Source: Lacihabitans soyangensis (GTDB lineage: Bacteria; Bacteroidota; Bacteroidia; Cytophagales; Spirosomataceae). Taken from it: a DNA stretch of 64,000 nt. The notes beneath the pieces are model-generated. The model was not told the origin of the DNA and did no database searches. It worked only from the letters and a program-made list of their open reading frames with translations. Numbering within the stretch: position 1 is the stretch's first letter; each line of letters starts with the position of its first letter. The translations under genes were made by a program, and so were the position numbers. Below, in pieces: positions 45,600 to 55,037 of the stretch. The DNA lies in the NCBI RefSeq assembly GCF_024343775.1, contig NZ_RJUF01000002.1:140929-204928 (forward strand). Reading direction: 5' to 3'.

Positions 45600-46325
45600 A
45601 TGAGCAGCACAAAATACATATTAAATATCACCTCGCCATGTAGTGAAAAATGGTCGGAAATGAATCAAATGGACGGGGGTAAGTATTGTTTAAATTGCTC
45701 AAAAAAAGTTATTGATTTTACCAATTTAACGGATAAGGAAATAGTTGAGCTTATTCTAAAAAGTGATTCCAAAATTTGCGGGCATTTAAAGAAAAATCAA
45801 ACCGGTAGGGCTTTACAGATTCAAAGTAAATCATCCTGGGTAGGTAAATTTATAAATCTAATAACTGGCTTAACTATCTTTTCAACTACTGATAACGTTT
45901 ACGCAAAAAAAGAAAAGTTTGAACAAATTCAAACTGTTGCAGCAGTAAAGGAAGATAAGACCAACATTACCGCATCTATTACTGAAAAGGACAGTTCTAT
46001 TCTAAGTCTTAAAGGAAAAGTAATTGATGGAATGGATAAAAGCCCACTGCAGGGTGCTGTTATAAAATTGAATAATATAAAATTTGAAACCCTATCAGAC
46101 CTAAATGGACTTTTCGAATTTCAAATTCCCGATTTTCAAATTAAAGAAAAAATTGTTCTGGAAGTTTTTTACGTTGGTTTCGATGTCATCACAATCACTA
46201 TTCCAAAAGCAGATTTTCATTTAGCAAAAAACCTAATTTTAGAGCTGACGCCTTCACTTTCTGGAGAAATAATAGTATCTAAAAGCAAATGGTGGAAAAG
46301 AAAGGCTAAAAACTGTAACCCCTAA
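45600..46325 (+). CDS. Cys-rich N-terminal domain plus carboxypeptidase-regulatory-like domain
   Basis: The 241-residue protein starts with a small domain carrying C14, C30, C33 and C60-x-H62 (CSEKWSEM, CLNCSKKVIDFTN, ICGHLKK), a pattern seen in many Bacteroidota proteins and consistent with metal binding. A possible weak hydrophobic stretch follows at about 83-96. A CarboxypepD_reg-like beta domain starts near 140 (LKGKVIDGMDKSPLQGAV). No signal peptide is present. It might be an inner-membrane regulator with an outer sensor part, but this is inference. Genes of this type are often multicopy. Confidence 0.7.
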   Translation: MSSTKYILNITSPCSEKWSEMNQMDGGKYCLNCSKKVIDFTNLTDKEIVELILKSDSKICGHLKKNQTGRALQIQSKSSWVGKFINLITGLTIFSTTDNVYAKKEKFEQIQTVAAVKEDKTNITASITEKDSSILSLKGKVIDGMDKSPLQGAVIKLNNIKFETLSDLNGLFEFQIPDFQIKEKIVLEVFYVGFDVITITIPKADFHLAKNLILELTPSLSGEIIVSKSKWWKRKAKNCNP

Positions 46326-46367
46326 AGTATTTATTCTGGAAAAATCCATGAATTCTTTAAAATAAGT

Positions 46368-47549
46368 TTAACAACCCAGTAACTTTTCTAAATAATGAAA
46401 ATCAATCCCAAATCTTGATTTTAAAGCTCTTACTTCTTTGAGTTTTTCAGTTTTCTTTTTTTCGTCCAATCCTTTAAAAACAGCCGAAATCATCAGATTT
46501 TTAGGAGTATGTTCTGAATTAATAAATTCAAAAACTTTGGTTTGGTAACCATAAGCCTCTAAAATCAAAGCTCTTATGAGATCGGTCAAACTTTCTGAAA
46601 GTCGCTCTTCCAATATTCCGAATTTCGTAAGGAGCTTTAATTCATCGAGTGGATTTATTTGCTTTCTTATCTGCTTATGACAGCACGGAGCCACCATTAT
46701 TATCTTGGCGTTGGCCTTTATTCCTTTAAAAATGGCCTCGTCTGTGGCGGTATCACAAGCATGCAGGGCTATCAAAACATTATTTCCATTTGTTTCGGAG
46801 TTTTCTATGGTTCCTTGAACAAAACTTAGACCTTCAAAATCAGCCTGTTGAGCAAGATTGTTACATAAATCCACCATATCTTGGCGGTACTCAATGCCTT
46901 TCACAGAAGCTTTTTTACCCAAAATTCGCGTTAAGTAATCATACATCGCGAAAGTCAAGTAACCTTTTCCAGACCCCATATCTATTACCGAAAAGTCATC
47001 TTTTAGGTCTGAGGAAGCTATGCTTTGAGAAAAAAACTCAAGATATTTATTAATCTGAACGAACTTGTCTTGCTTGTCGGTCTTCAATTTTCCCTCATTC
47101 GAAAAAACTCCGAGAAGTCTTAAAAATGGAGCATCTTCAACAATTCTGTTCTTGATTTTGTTGTGGGTTTCCGCAATAGGCCTTTCGGCTTCCAGTTCCT
47201 TTTTAACCAACTTGGACTTCCCCTTTTTATCAAAAATCAGATGATAGGAGGCGTTTTTTAAAAACAAGTCGGCTTGTAAAAACTGATTACCCATTAATTT
47301 AATAATCATCTCTTTAGCTTCAGGAAACTCGAAATTTTTCGTTACATCTTTTGTTGGATACCTGAAAACAAAAGACAATTTCCTCTCATTTTTAGAAACA
47401 AAAGGCTTTATATAAATAGCTTTAATTTCACTATCAACGATATTTTCAGAAATTATTTTATTTTTAAAACTTATTGTTATTTTTGAAATTATATTATTTT
47501 CAAAACTTTCTGAAAATACAGATAAAAATTGAATTAAATTCTTTTCCAA
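46368..47549 (-). CDS. SAM-dependent methyltransferase (Methyltransf_32-like)
   Basis: The C-terminal half has a class I methyltransferase fold: VIDMGSGKGYLTFAMYDYL (SAM-binding GxGxG), VKGIEYRQ (motif II acidic) and LHACDTATDEAIFKG, as in the Methyltransf_32 family. A Cys pair (APCCHKQ) sits near the active site. An upstream ATG at 47627 would add 26 residues, but a consensus -7 box (47571-47578) sits between the two, so I prefer the TTG at 47549 (393 residues). The substrate is unknown; RNA or protein is possible. Confidence 0.82.
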   Translation of the reverse strand: MEKNLIQFLSVFSESFENNIISKITISFKNKIISENIVDSEIKAIYIKPFVSKNERKLSFVFRYPTKDVTKNFEFPEAKEMIIKLMGNQFLQADLFLKNASYHLIFDKKGKSKLVKKELEAERPIAETHNKIKNRIVEDAPFLRLLGVFSNEGKLKTDKQDKFVQINKYLEFFSQSIASSDLKDDFSVIDMGSGKGYLTFAMYDYLTRILGKKASVKGIEYRQDMVDLCNNLAQQADFEGLSFVQGTIENSETNGNNVLIALHACDTATDEAIFKGIKANAKIIMVAPCCHKQIRKQINPLDELKLLTKFGILEERLSESLTDLIRALILEAYGYQTKVFEFINSEHTPKNLMISAVFKGLDEKKKTEKLKEVRALKSRFGIDFHYLEKLLGC

Positions 47550-47570
47550 TGGAGAATGCTTTATTTTATG

Positions 47571-47578
47571 CAAAAATA
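47571..47578 (-). promoter_or_regulatory. -7 promoter box for the methyltransferase gene
   Basis: On the minus strand the sequence is TATTTTTG followed by C, an exact TAnnTTTG. It lies 21 nt before the TTG at 47549. If used, the ATG at 47627 is outside the transcript. Confidence 0.45.
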
Positions 47579-47640
47579 CGGGAAATATGCAGGTTAAAAA
47601 AGGTAGATGGTCTCTTTGATAAATCAAAAAAGACAGAAAC

Positions 47641-47717
47641 GGTCAGGCTGAGCTCGTCGAAGCTACACTCCGATTTGACATACATCACGTCCCTTCGACA
47701 AGCTCAGGGAGACAGAT
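47641..47717. repeat. REP-like inverted repeat between the methyltransferase and M1 peptidase genes
   Basis: GTCAGGCTGAGCTCGTCGAAG at 47642-47662 and CCTTCGACAAGCTCAGGGAG near 47692-47711 are near-perfect inverted copies separated by about 30 bp of AT-rich DNA. Strings of the type CTGAGCTTGTCGAAGG are dispersed REP-like repeats in many bacterial genomes. It could fold as a large hairpin between the two leftward genes. The GC-rich arms contrast with the surroundings. Confidence 0.65.
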
Positions 47718-47743
47718 GATGCCAAAAAGAGTAATTCTTAGCC

Positions 47744-49345
47744 CTATTCAACATAAAAATTCCTATCGGCCTTCAAGGCTTTACCTTTGAGTTTTTTCCA
47801 ATCGGTGGTAGGGTAGACAAATTGTTCCATTCCATCAACTGAAACCTTTATGGGCATATCAAAACCTGAAACAACATTCTCCCATCGGTAGGAAATCATT
47901 CCTTTTGAAGATTTTTGAGCCAATTTAGGCACTTTTGTATTTCTGAGATATTGGTCGAAAACTTTGGAGAAATTTATTCCGGATTTGGAAGAAATATAAT
48001 TCTCTATTTGCTCAGTTGTGACGGTCTGATGGTAAAAATCTTTATTTAATCCTCTTAAAATCTGTCTAAATTTCTCGTCGTCATTGATCACCTGTCGAAT
48101 GGTGTGTAGCATATTACCGCCCTTATAATACATATCGCCCGAGCCACGCTGATTCACGTTGTACTTCCCAATAATAGGGCTATCGTTTGTGATATTTGCC
48201 CTTGTTCCTATCACATAGTCTTGTCCAGCAGATTTGCCATAATGGTACTCGGTAAAAAGAGTCTCAGAATAATTGGTAAAACTCTCATGAATCCACATGT
48301 CGGCAATGTCTTTGTAAGTGATATTGTTCGCAAACCACTCATGACCACTTTCATGAATGATAATAAAATCCCACTTACTTCCCCAACCGGTACCAGACAA
48401 ATCTCTGCCTAGATACCCATTTTTATATTTATTTCCATAAGTTATACTGCTTTGGTGTTCCATCCCCAAGTATGGAACCTCCACCAGTTTGTAACCATCC
48501 TCGTAAAATGGATAAGGTCCAAACCAATGTTCGAAGGCCTGTAGCATTCTTGTGGCGTCTTTAAATTGTACTTTGGCTTTCTCTAAATTATAAGGCAACA
48601 CATAATAATCGCATGTCAAATCTCCCTTTTCTCCTTTGTAGGTTTCTCCAAAATGTACATAGTTCCCGATATTGAGGTTTACACCATAGTTATTGATTGG
48701 ATTTTTGACTTCCCAAGTAGAGGTTCTATTCCCTTTACTGTCAATACACATTTTGGTAAGTCTGCCATTAGAAATATCTGACAAACTATCAGGAACGGTT
48801 ACAGTCATTCTTAAACTATCTGGCTCATCGTACATGTGGTCTTTGCATGGCCAAAAAACACTAGCACCCAAACCCTGGCAAGAGGTGGCCACAAAATCTT
48901 TCCCATCGTCGTCCTTAGCCCATGAAAAACCACCATCCCAAGGTGCACGTTTGGCTATAAGTGGTTTCCCTTCAAATGAAATACTCAGTGAATTCCGATC
49001 TCCAACTTTCTGTTTATCAGCAAGTTTTATAAAATAAGCATTCTCACCTCTTTTTGTAAATGTCAGCTTTTGTCCGTTTTGCTCGATATAGGTTATCTTC
49101 ATCGGAAACTGCAAATCAATCTGCATGCTCTGATTTTCGCTGAGAACTTGGTAGGAAATAGAATTTAAACCTTTTATGAATTTCTTCTTGGGGTCTACAT
49201 CAAAAACCAAATCGTAATGTTTGAGATCCCACCAAACACGCTCTGGGGTTATACTTCCTCTTAGTGAATCCTCAAAAGTAAGACCTTTCTGTGCAAAACC
49301 CTGAAATCCAACAAACAACAAAACTAACAAATACTTTTTCGACAT
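47744..49345 (-). CDS. Exported M1-family metallopeptidase, short type
   Basis: I start at the internal ATG (MSKKYLLVLLFVGFQGFAQ), which gives a clean signal peptide and 533 residues. The M1 motifs are HESGHEW (H331, E332, H335) and E354 in IHESFTNYSE (HExxH-x18-E). GMEHQS takes the place of GAMEN, as in many M1 relatives outside the classical aminopeptidases. No helical C-terminal domain is present, unlike the 820-residue M1 protein at 6960. It is probably periplasmic; the substrate is unknown. Confidence 0.92.
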   Translation of the reverse strand: MSKKYLLVLLFVGFQGFAQKGLTFEDSLRGSITPERVWWDLKHYDLVFDVDPKKKFIKGLNSISYQVLSENQSMQIDLQFPMKITYIEQNGQKLTFTKRGENAYFIKLADKQKVGDRNSLSISFEGKPLIAKRAPWDGGFSWAKDDDGKDFVATSCQGLGASVFWPCKDHMYDEPDSLRMTVTVPDSLSDISNGRLTKMCIDSKGNRTSTWEVKNPINNYGVNLNIGNYVHFGETYKGEKGDLTCDYYVLPYNLEKAKVQFKDATRMLQAFEHWFGPYPFYEDGYKLVEVPYLGMEHQSSITYGNKYKNGYLGRDLSGTGWGSKWDFIIIHESGHEWFANNITYKDIADMWIHESFTNYSETLFTEYHYGKSAGQDYVIGTRANITNDSPIIGKYNVNQRGSGDMYYKGGNMLHTIRQVINDDEKFRQILRGLNKDFYHQTVTTEQIENYISSKSGINFSKVFDQYLRNTKVPKLAQKSSKGMISYRWENVVSGFDMPIKVSVDGMEQFVYPTTDWKKLKGKALKADRNFYVE

Positions 49346-49414
49346 AAATCTGTTTTTAAAATCCAATGCTTTTGATAAAAATAGATAAAAAACATGGAAA
49401 TGCTACCGCAAGTA

Positions 49415-50635
49415 TTACCAATTTTTCTTTTTGTGACCCAAAGTGGCATAATACCATAAAAACAGGTATAGTGGCACCAGTAACCAATAACCCAGTTGGG
49501 TGCTGTACAAATCCGACAATTTACCATAAAGCAACGGCAATAATGCTCCTCCAGCAATCATCATAATAAGCAATGCCGAGCCTAATTTGGTGTATTTACC
49601 CAAGCCATCCAGAGCCAGGGGCCATATTGCCGGCCACATAATAGCATTGGCTAGTCCAAGAAGAGCAATACAAAATACAGATGTAAAACCACCTGTGAAT
49701 AAGGCAATTGCGGTAATTATTAAACCAAAAATTGAAGAATATTTTAACCAATTTTGCTGTGAAACATATTTCGGTATCAAAAATATACCAGCCACGTAAC
49801 CGAGCATCATAAACCAGAGTGTATAAGTGCCGAAGTCCTTGGCCTCGGATTCAGGGAAGCCCAAGGAAATACCATAAGAAATAATAGTATCGCCTGAAAT
49901 AACCTCTAAACCCACATAGGCAAACAAAGCCAGCAGTCCCAAGACCAAATTTGGAAACGCAAAAATGCTTGATTTGCTAGAGGCTCCTTCACTCACACCT
50001 TCTTGCTCCTCAGAGACTTCGGGAAGACCTTTTGAAAATAAAATCACCACTGCCAATACCACCAAAACCCCTGTAAGAATCATATAAGGCAATACCACTT
50101 TGTCTAGCTGTTCGGCTGTAGAAACAGCACTGGCCGCCACCGAACTCCCTGCCAATAGCAAACCTCCGAATACTTTCTGACTAATGATACCAGCAGTTTT
50201 GTTGGCAATTCCCATCAAACTGATTCGCTGAGCCGCACTTTCACGAGGTCCCAAAATAGTCAGATAAGGATTTGAGGCTGTTTGTAGCAAAGTCAAACCT
50301 ATACCAATAGTAAATAAACCACCTAAAAACAGTGGGTAAGATTCCATTTTAGCAGCTGGAACAAACAATATGGTGCCAATGGCCATAATGAAAAGACCAA
50401 GCGACATGCCTTTCTTGAAACCCACGATTTTCAAAACCGAGGAAGATGGAATGGCCATCACGGTGTAACTGATAAAGAAAGCGAATGTCACCAGATATGA
50501 GCTCGAATTATCAAGTCCAAACGCGTTTTTGAAAAAAGCGATGAGTGTACCGTTTACCCACGTCACAAATCCAAAAACAAAAAACAGTAGCCCGATAATA
50601 ATCAATGGCCCGATATAAGACTTATTCTCTTTCAT
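49415..50635 (-). CDS. Sugar MFS transporter, FucP/GlcP-type
   Basis: The 406-residue inner-membrane protein has 12 predicted helices and the FucP-family start (ITWVNGTLI-like FVTWVNGTLIAFFKNAFGLD). LLQTASNPYLTILGPRESA near residue 125 is the family signature. It probably carries a hexose (L-fucose, glucose, galactose or N-acetylglucosamine) with protons. It sits among genes for sugar oxidation and hydroxylation (PhyH, FAD oxidoreductase, sugar dehydrogenase) but on the opposite strand to the latter two. Confidence 0.92.
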   Translation of the reverse strand: MKENKSYIGPLIIIGLLFFVFGFVTWVNGTLIAFFKNAFGLDNSSSYLVTFAFFISYTVMAIPSSSVLKIVGFKKGMSLGLFIMAIGTILFVPAAKMESYPLFLGGLFTIGIGLTLLQTASNPYLTILGPRESAAQRISLMGIANKTAGIISQKVFGGLLLAGSSVAASAVSTAEQLDKVVLPYMILTGVLVVLAVVILFSKGLPEVSEEQEGVSEGASSKSSIFAFPNLVLGLLALFAYVGLEVISGDTIISYGISLGFPESEAKDFGTYTLWFMMLGYVAGIFLIPKYVSQQNWLKYSSIFGLIITAIALFTGGFTSVFCIALLGLANAIMWPAIWPLALDGLGKYTKLGSALLIMMIAGGALLPLLYGKLSDLYSTQLGYWLLVPLYLFLWYYATLGHKKKNW

Positions 50636-50746
50636 TTAATTAGGGTTTTTAAAATTTTTTAAAAATAGTCACAAAAATCGAAAAACAAAAAATAGAGGAA
50701 ATAAAACATTCAAGTGATTGTTAGAACAAACTATTGAAACAAAAAA

Positions 50747-50774
50747 AACTGCAACCTCTGAGAGGCTGCAGTTT
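50747..50774. terminator. Terminator after the PhyH gene
   Basis: AAACTGCA and TGCAGTTT close a stem that continues as CCTCT/AGAGG with one A-C mismatch. An A-run precedes it. It ends the PhyH transcript, which runs leftward toward it. Confidence 0.75.
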
Positions 50775-50801
50775 CAATATTAAGTTGATATAAAGACTTT
50801 A

Positions 50802-51641
50802 TTAAGCCTTAAAAAGTCTGAACTCAAGAGCAACTCTGGTGAGATCTTCTTCTGCATTTATAGCCATACCATGTATCAGGTGCGACGAAAAGAACAAAAC
50901 CTCACCGTCTTTAACTTCGGCTCTCTCCAAGTCATGACTTCCACCCCATTCTTTTATCATTCTTACTCTATAAGTATTACCTTCTACTACGCCACCGTCA
51001 TAAGTACGGACAATTTCGGCCTCACTCAATTGGTGACTACCAGGCACCATCGGTAATGAAGAATTCTCTGTAACTCCGGCTATCGGAATCCAAAGGTTTA
51101 CAAATGGCGGTATGTAATCGTTTTTATCAACTTCTTCATAAATATCTTTGTGTGGGGGATTGTAATCGTTTGATTTTGGACGATTTATCCGCACTATGAT
51201 ATGTAGCTTTTCCTTTAATTTAGGGTCCATGTCTGTCAAAGAAAAACCGAGAAGTTTCTCAAACTTAGGAATCATCTCTTCTATCGGGAAATTAAAATCC
51301 GCCGAAAATAAATCACGCGTACGAGAAACTACCTTATAATGATCTTGATTTTCGCTAACAAAATGATGGTATTTTTCTAAGGTAAATCCCTCTGTATCCA
51401 ACCCCAACTCTTCAGTTATTATTTTTTTTACACTGGCAGTTAATCCAGTTTTCAAATATGCAAACTCTTCATTTGAAAGAAATCGTTCAGAGGTATAACC
51501 TTTTTTGTACCAAGGTTGGTTATAAACAATATCGGTATCGGCATTTGATAATACAATGTCTTTTCCAGTTCTAAATTCAGGACAACCATCAATAGAGACA
51601 GCATAAGTCTTACCATTGATTGCAAAATCTGTAGTGGGCAT
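50802..51641 (-). CDS. Phytanoyl-CoA dioxygenase-family Fe(II)/2-oxoglutarate enzyme
   Basis: The 279-residue protein carries the iron-binding facial triad of PhyH-type dioxygenases: HxD in PPHKDIYEEV near residue 166, and the distal His in FFSSHLIHGMA near residue 259, followed by an Arg (LTRVALEFRL) that binds 2-oxoglutarate. The fold of the middle part (NLWIPIAGVTENSSLPMVPG) fits. These enzymes hydroxylate an aliphatic carbon with O2 and 2-oxoglutarate. The substrate here is unknown. It is its own leftward unit ending in a terminator. Confidence 0.85.
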   Translation of the reverse strand: MPTTDFAINGKTYAVSIDGCPEFRTGKDIVLSNADTDIVYNQPWYKKGYTSERFLSNEEFAYLKTGLTASVKKIITEELGLDTEGFTLEKYHHFVSENQDHYKVVSRTRDLFSADFNFPIEEMIPKFEKLLGFSLTDMDPKLKEKLHIIVRINRPKSNDYNPPHKDIYEEVDKNDYIPPFVNLWIPIAGVTENSSLPMVPGSHQLSEAEIVRTYDGGVVEGNTYRVRMIKEWGGSHDLERAEVKDGEVLFFSSHLIHGMAINAEEDLTRVALEFRLFKA

Positions 51642-51752
51642 GAAATTTCGTTTTTTTGCAAAAATAAAAATAAAAAATTATTTAAATTTATGATGAATGT
51701 CTTAAAATTACTTTTTCTTAGAATTTTTGAAATTTAATATCCCTCCGCATCC

Positions 51753-53726
51753 ATGAGTATAAAGATTTTTATCAGGTTAATTCTTATCCTTCTATTTACT
51801 GGAAAAGTATATGGTCAAACCTATGATATTTGCGTTTATGGAGCCACTTCGGCTGGAGTTATGGCGGCATACACTGCCAAAATACAAGGAAAATCTGTCA
51901 TACTTCTTGAGCCAAGTACACATATTGGTGGACTTACCACGGGAGGCTTGGGCCAAACCGACATTGGCAACAAGTATGCTATAACTGGCTTATCAAGAGA
52001 TTTTTACAGAAAGATAGGTCAGCACTATGGCAAATTTGAGCAATGGACTTTCGAACCAAAAGTGGCCTCAAAAATTTTTAATGATTATTTGAAAAAAGCC
52101 AATATGGAGGTGAAGACTCAAATGGAATTGATAAGTGTCTTCAAAAACCTTAACTCAATAACAGCCATTGAGTTGAAGAATCCAAAAGGGCAATTGACAA
52201 AAATAAGGGCAAAATATTTCATAGACTGCACTTATGAGGGCGATTTGATGGCAAAAGCGGGTGTTTCATACACCGTAGGGAGAGAAGATAATCGAAAATA
52301 CGGCGAAACCTGGAATGGCGTGCAAATGCTTGACAAACATCAGTTTCCTGATGGCATTGACCCTTTCAAAATAGCAGGTGATTCAACAAGTGGACTTTTA
52401 TGGGGAATAAGTCAAGGAAAATTAGCACCAAAAGGCAGTGGCGATGAAAAAGTACAGGCCTACAACTTTAGAATGTGCTTGACAGATAGCATGCCAAACA
52501 TGATACCCATTACTGCACCTGAAGATTATTACCCGAGCAGATATGAATTATTGTTGCGGTACATTGAAAAAAAACAACCTTATGAACTCAACTGGGCATT
52601 GATGCACCTACAACCCATGCCTAACCGCAAGCTGGATATCAATAATTCTGGACCTTTTTCTTCAAATTTAATTGGAGGTAATTATGATTACCCGAATTCG
52701 AATTATGCCCAAAGAAAAGCTATCCAAAAAGCCCATGAGAACCACATAAGAGGATTTTTCTACTTTCTTGGAAACGACCCAAGAGTGCCAGAACATTTGA
52801 GAAACGAAATGAAAAAATGGGGGTATCCGAAGGATGAATTTATAAATAACGGACACTTTTCGCCACAAATGTATGTGCGTGAAGCCAGAAGAATGATTAG
52901 CGATGTAATTATGACCGAAAAGCACTGTGTGGGAGAAGAAACTGTTAGCGACGGAATAGGCATGGCGGCTTACACCATGGATTCACACAATACTCAACGA
53001 ATTATAGTAAAAGATGCAGATGGAAAATACCAGGTAAAAAACGAAGGTGATGTGCAGATGGGATTAGGCGGACTTGACCCCTACCCTATTTCTTACAAAG
53101 CCATAATTCCCCAAAAAACAGAGTGTAACAATCTACTGGTACCAGTTTGTTTGTCAGCATCACATATTGCTTTTGGCTCTATTCGTATGGAGCCCGTGTT
53201 TATGGTACTGGCACAATCAGCAGCTATGGCCGCAGTATTGGCGGTAGAATCGAAAAAGAACCTTCATGAAATAGACATACCGAAACTACAAAATCTCTTA
53301 AAAAGCAATCCATTGGCAGACGGCTCAAGGCGAGAAATATTGATAGACAATAGCTTTGTAAATCAGTTTTCGGCAATCGGCGACCACGAAGTTATCAAGA
53401 AACAATATGGTAGGTATGGGAAAGACTTTGTAAAAATGGGATCAAAAAGTGAGGCCATTTTTTCTACCAAAATCGACCAAGGTGGCAATTACGTGCTCCA
53501 GCTCTATTTCCCGAAAAGAGAAAATAGCTCAGAAAAATTAAAAATCTTGGTGAAATATGGTGAAAAAATGATAGAGAAAGTGATTAAAGTTGATTCAGAG
53601 GCAAACGACTGGTATGAATTCGGAAATATCAACTTTTTGAAAAATCAAGATGTAAAAGTGACCATCAGCAGTTTATCAGGCAAGGAATTTATAGCTGATG
53701 CAATACTTTTTGTACCTTTGCGGTAA
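51753..53726 (+). CDS. Exported FAD-dependent oxidoreductase with golvesin-like C-terminus
   Basis: The 657-residue protein has a signal peptide (1-21) and an FAD-binding start (YDICVYGATSAGVMAAYTAK, then VILLEPSTHIGG), of the FAD-dependent oxidoreductase group often labelled xanthan lyase in databases. The C-terminal 100 residues (about 555-657) form a beta domain like the golvesin C-terminal domain. The FAD domain suggests redox chemistry on a sugar or other small molecule in the periplasm. The substrate is unknown. The PQQ-type sugar dehydrogenase gene lies 59 bp downstream. Confidence 0.85.
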   Translation: MSIKIFIRLILILLFTGKVYGQTYDICVYGATSAGVMAAYTAKIQGKSVILLEPSTHIGGLTTGGLGQTDIGNKYAITGLSRDFYRKIGQHYGKFEQWTFEPKVASKIFNDYLKKANMEVKTQMELISVFKNLNSITAIELKNPKGQLTKIRAKYFIDCTYEGDLMAKAGVSYTVGREDNRKYGETWNGVQMLDKHQFPDGIDPFKIAGDSTSGLLWGISQGKLAPKGSGDEKVQAYNFRMCLTDSMPNMIPITAPEDYYPSRYELLLRYIEKKQPYELNWALMHLQPMPNRKLDINNSGPFSSNLIGGNYDYPNSNYAQRKAIQKAHENHIRGFFYFLGNDPRVPEHLRNEMKKWGYPKDEFINNGHFSPQMYVREARRMISDVIMTEKHCVGEETVSDGIGMAAYTMDSHNTQRIIVKDADGKYQVKNEGDVQMGLGGLDPYPISYKAIIPQKTECNNLLVPVCLSASHIAFGSIRMEPVFMVLAQSAAMAAVLAVESKKNLHEIDIPKLQNLLKSNPLADGSRREILIDNSFVNQFSAIGDHEVIKKQYGRYGKDFVKMGSKSEAIFSTKIDQGGNYVLQLYFPKRENSSEKLKILVKYGEKMIEKVIKVDSEANDWYEFGNINFLKNQDVKVTISSLSGKEFIADAILFVPLR

Positions 53727-53785
53727 ATAATTTTTAAACTAATAAAAATATTTTAACGTTTTCAATAAAACCAAAACAATCAACA

Positions 53786-55021
53786 ATGAGTAGTAAATTT
53801 TTAATCCCAATAATTGGAATCGGGTTATTTTCATTGAACTGTACAGGCATGCCAAAATCGGAGCCTGAACTGGAGGTATCTACGGATAGCACCATTGCCC
53901 CTGTAGAAACTAGGGAACCAAACTCACCCAAAAACAAGCCCGCTTTTGTAGGGCAAACACGTGTAAATGGCGTAAAAACAGCCACTAAGTTTACCACCAA
54001 AGTTTTAACAGAAAATCTTAGCTCGCCATGGGGACTCACCTCTTTACCCGACGGCAGACTTTTGATTACTGAGAAATCGGGCAATTTCAGAATAGCCAAA
54101 ACTTCTGGCGAATTGAGTGACAAAATCACTGGACTTCCAGCTGTAGATAGCGATGGTCAAGGAGGTTTGCTTGGTGTAACCTTAGATCCTGATTTCGAGA
54201 AAAATAGAATGGTATATTGGGTATTCTCGGAGCCAGTAAGTGGTGGAAATCATACCTCAGTAGCGAAAGGAAGGCTAAGCAACGATGAAAAGAAAATAGA
54301 AAACGCAACAGTAATCTACAGAGCTACCCCAGCACACAGAGGCAATCTGCACTATGGTGGTAGAATATTGTTTGACAAGAATGGATATCTTTTTGTCAGT
54401 ACAGGAGAGCGATCTGACCGCAGTACGCGTCCTCAAGCCCAACAATTGAACTCTAGTTTGGGTAAAATAATTAAAATTACTACCGACGGGAAACCAGCAC
54501 CTGGCAACGCATTAGCAAGTGTTGCAGGTGCAAGACCTGAATTATATTCTTATGGACATAGAAATGTCCAAGGCCTGACCATCAATCCTGTGGATGGAGA
54601 ACTTTGGTCGAATGAGTTTGGACCAAGAGGCGGCGACGAAATAAATCATGTCGTGCCTGGTAAAAACTACGGTTGGCCAACCATTACTTACGGTATAGAA
54701 TATGCTGGAGGTAAAGTGGGTGACGGTATTCAACAAAAAGAAGGTCTGGAACAACCAGTTTATTATTGGGATCCGTCGGTTTCACCTTCGGGCATGACGT
54801 TTTATACTGGCAACCAAATCCCTGAATGGCAAAACAACCTTTTTGTAGGGTGTTTGAGCGGAATGCATATCAACAGATTAGTGATCAAAAACAACAAAGT
54901 AGTAGGAGAAGAAAGACTTTTGACTGAAGAATATCAGCGTTTCAGAGATGTACATCAGGGAAAAGATGGTGCTTTGTATGCTGTAACTGACCAAGGAAGA
55001 TTATATAGAATCGGGAAGTAA
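53786..55021 (+). CDS. PQQ-dependent aldose sugar dehydrogenase-like lipoprotein
   Basis: The 411-residue protein has a lipobox (FSLNC, Cys19), a Ser/Thr/Glu/Pro-rich linker and a six-bladed propeller of the soluble glucose/sorbosone dehydrogenase type (LSSPWGLTSLPDGRLLITEK; GNLHYGGRILFDKNGYLFVS; LYSYGHRNVQGLTINP; ELWSNEFGPRGGDEIN). It probably oxidises sugars at the outer membrane using pyrroloquinoline quinone, which many Bacteroidota must obtain from outside. It ends at a strong terminator. Confidence 0.9.
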   Translation: MSSKFLIPIIGIGLFSLNCTGMPKSEPELEVSTDSTIAPVETREPNSPKNKPAFVGQTRVNGVKTATKFTTKVLTENLSSPWGLTSLPDGRLLITEKSGNFRIAKTSGELSDKITGLPAVDSDGQGGLLGVTLDPDFEKNRMVYWVFSEPVSGGNHTSVAKGRLSNDEKKIENATVIYRATPAHRGNLHYGGRILFDKNGYLFVSTGERSDRSTRPQAQQLNSSLGKIIKITTDGKPAPGNALASVAGARPELYSYGHRNVQGLTINPVDGELWSNEFGPRGGDEINHVVPGKNYGWPTITYGIEYAGGKVGDGIQQKEGLEQPVYYWDPSVSPSGMTFYTGNQIPEWQNNLFVGCLSGMHINRLVIKNNKVVGEERLLTEEYQRFRDVHQGKDGALYAVTDQGRLYRIGK

Positions 55022-55037
55022 CCAAATATTTTACAAT

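Noticed and set aside
53734..54129. 131-codon frame antisense to the start of the sugar dehydrogenase gene
   Set aside because: The plus-strand protein has a lipobox and propeller motifs over the same bases, so the antisense frame is a shadow.
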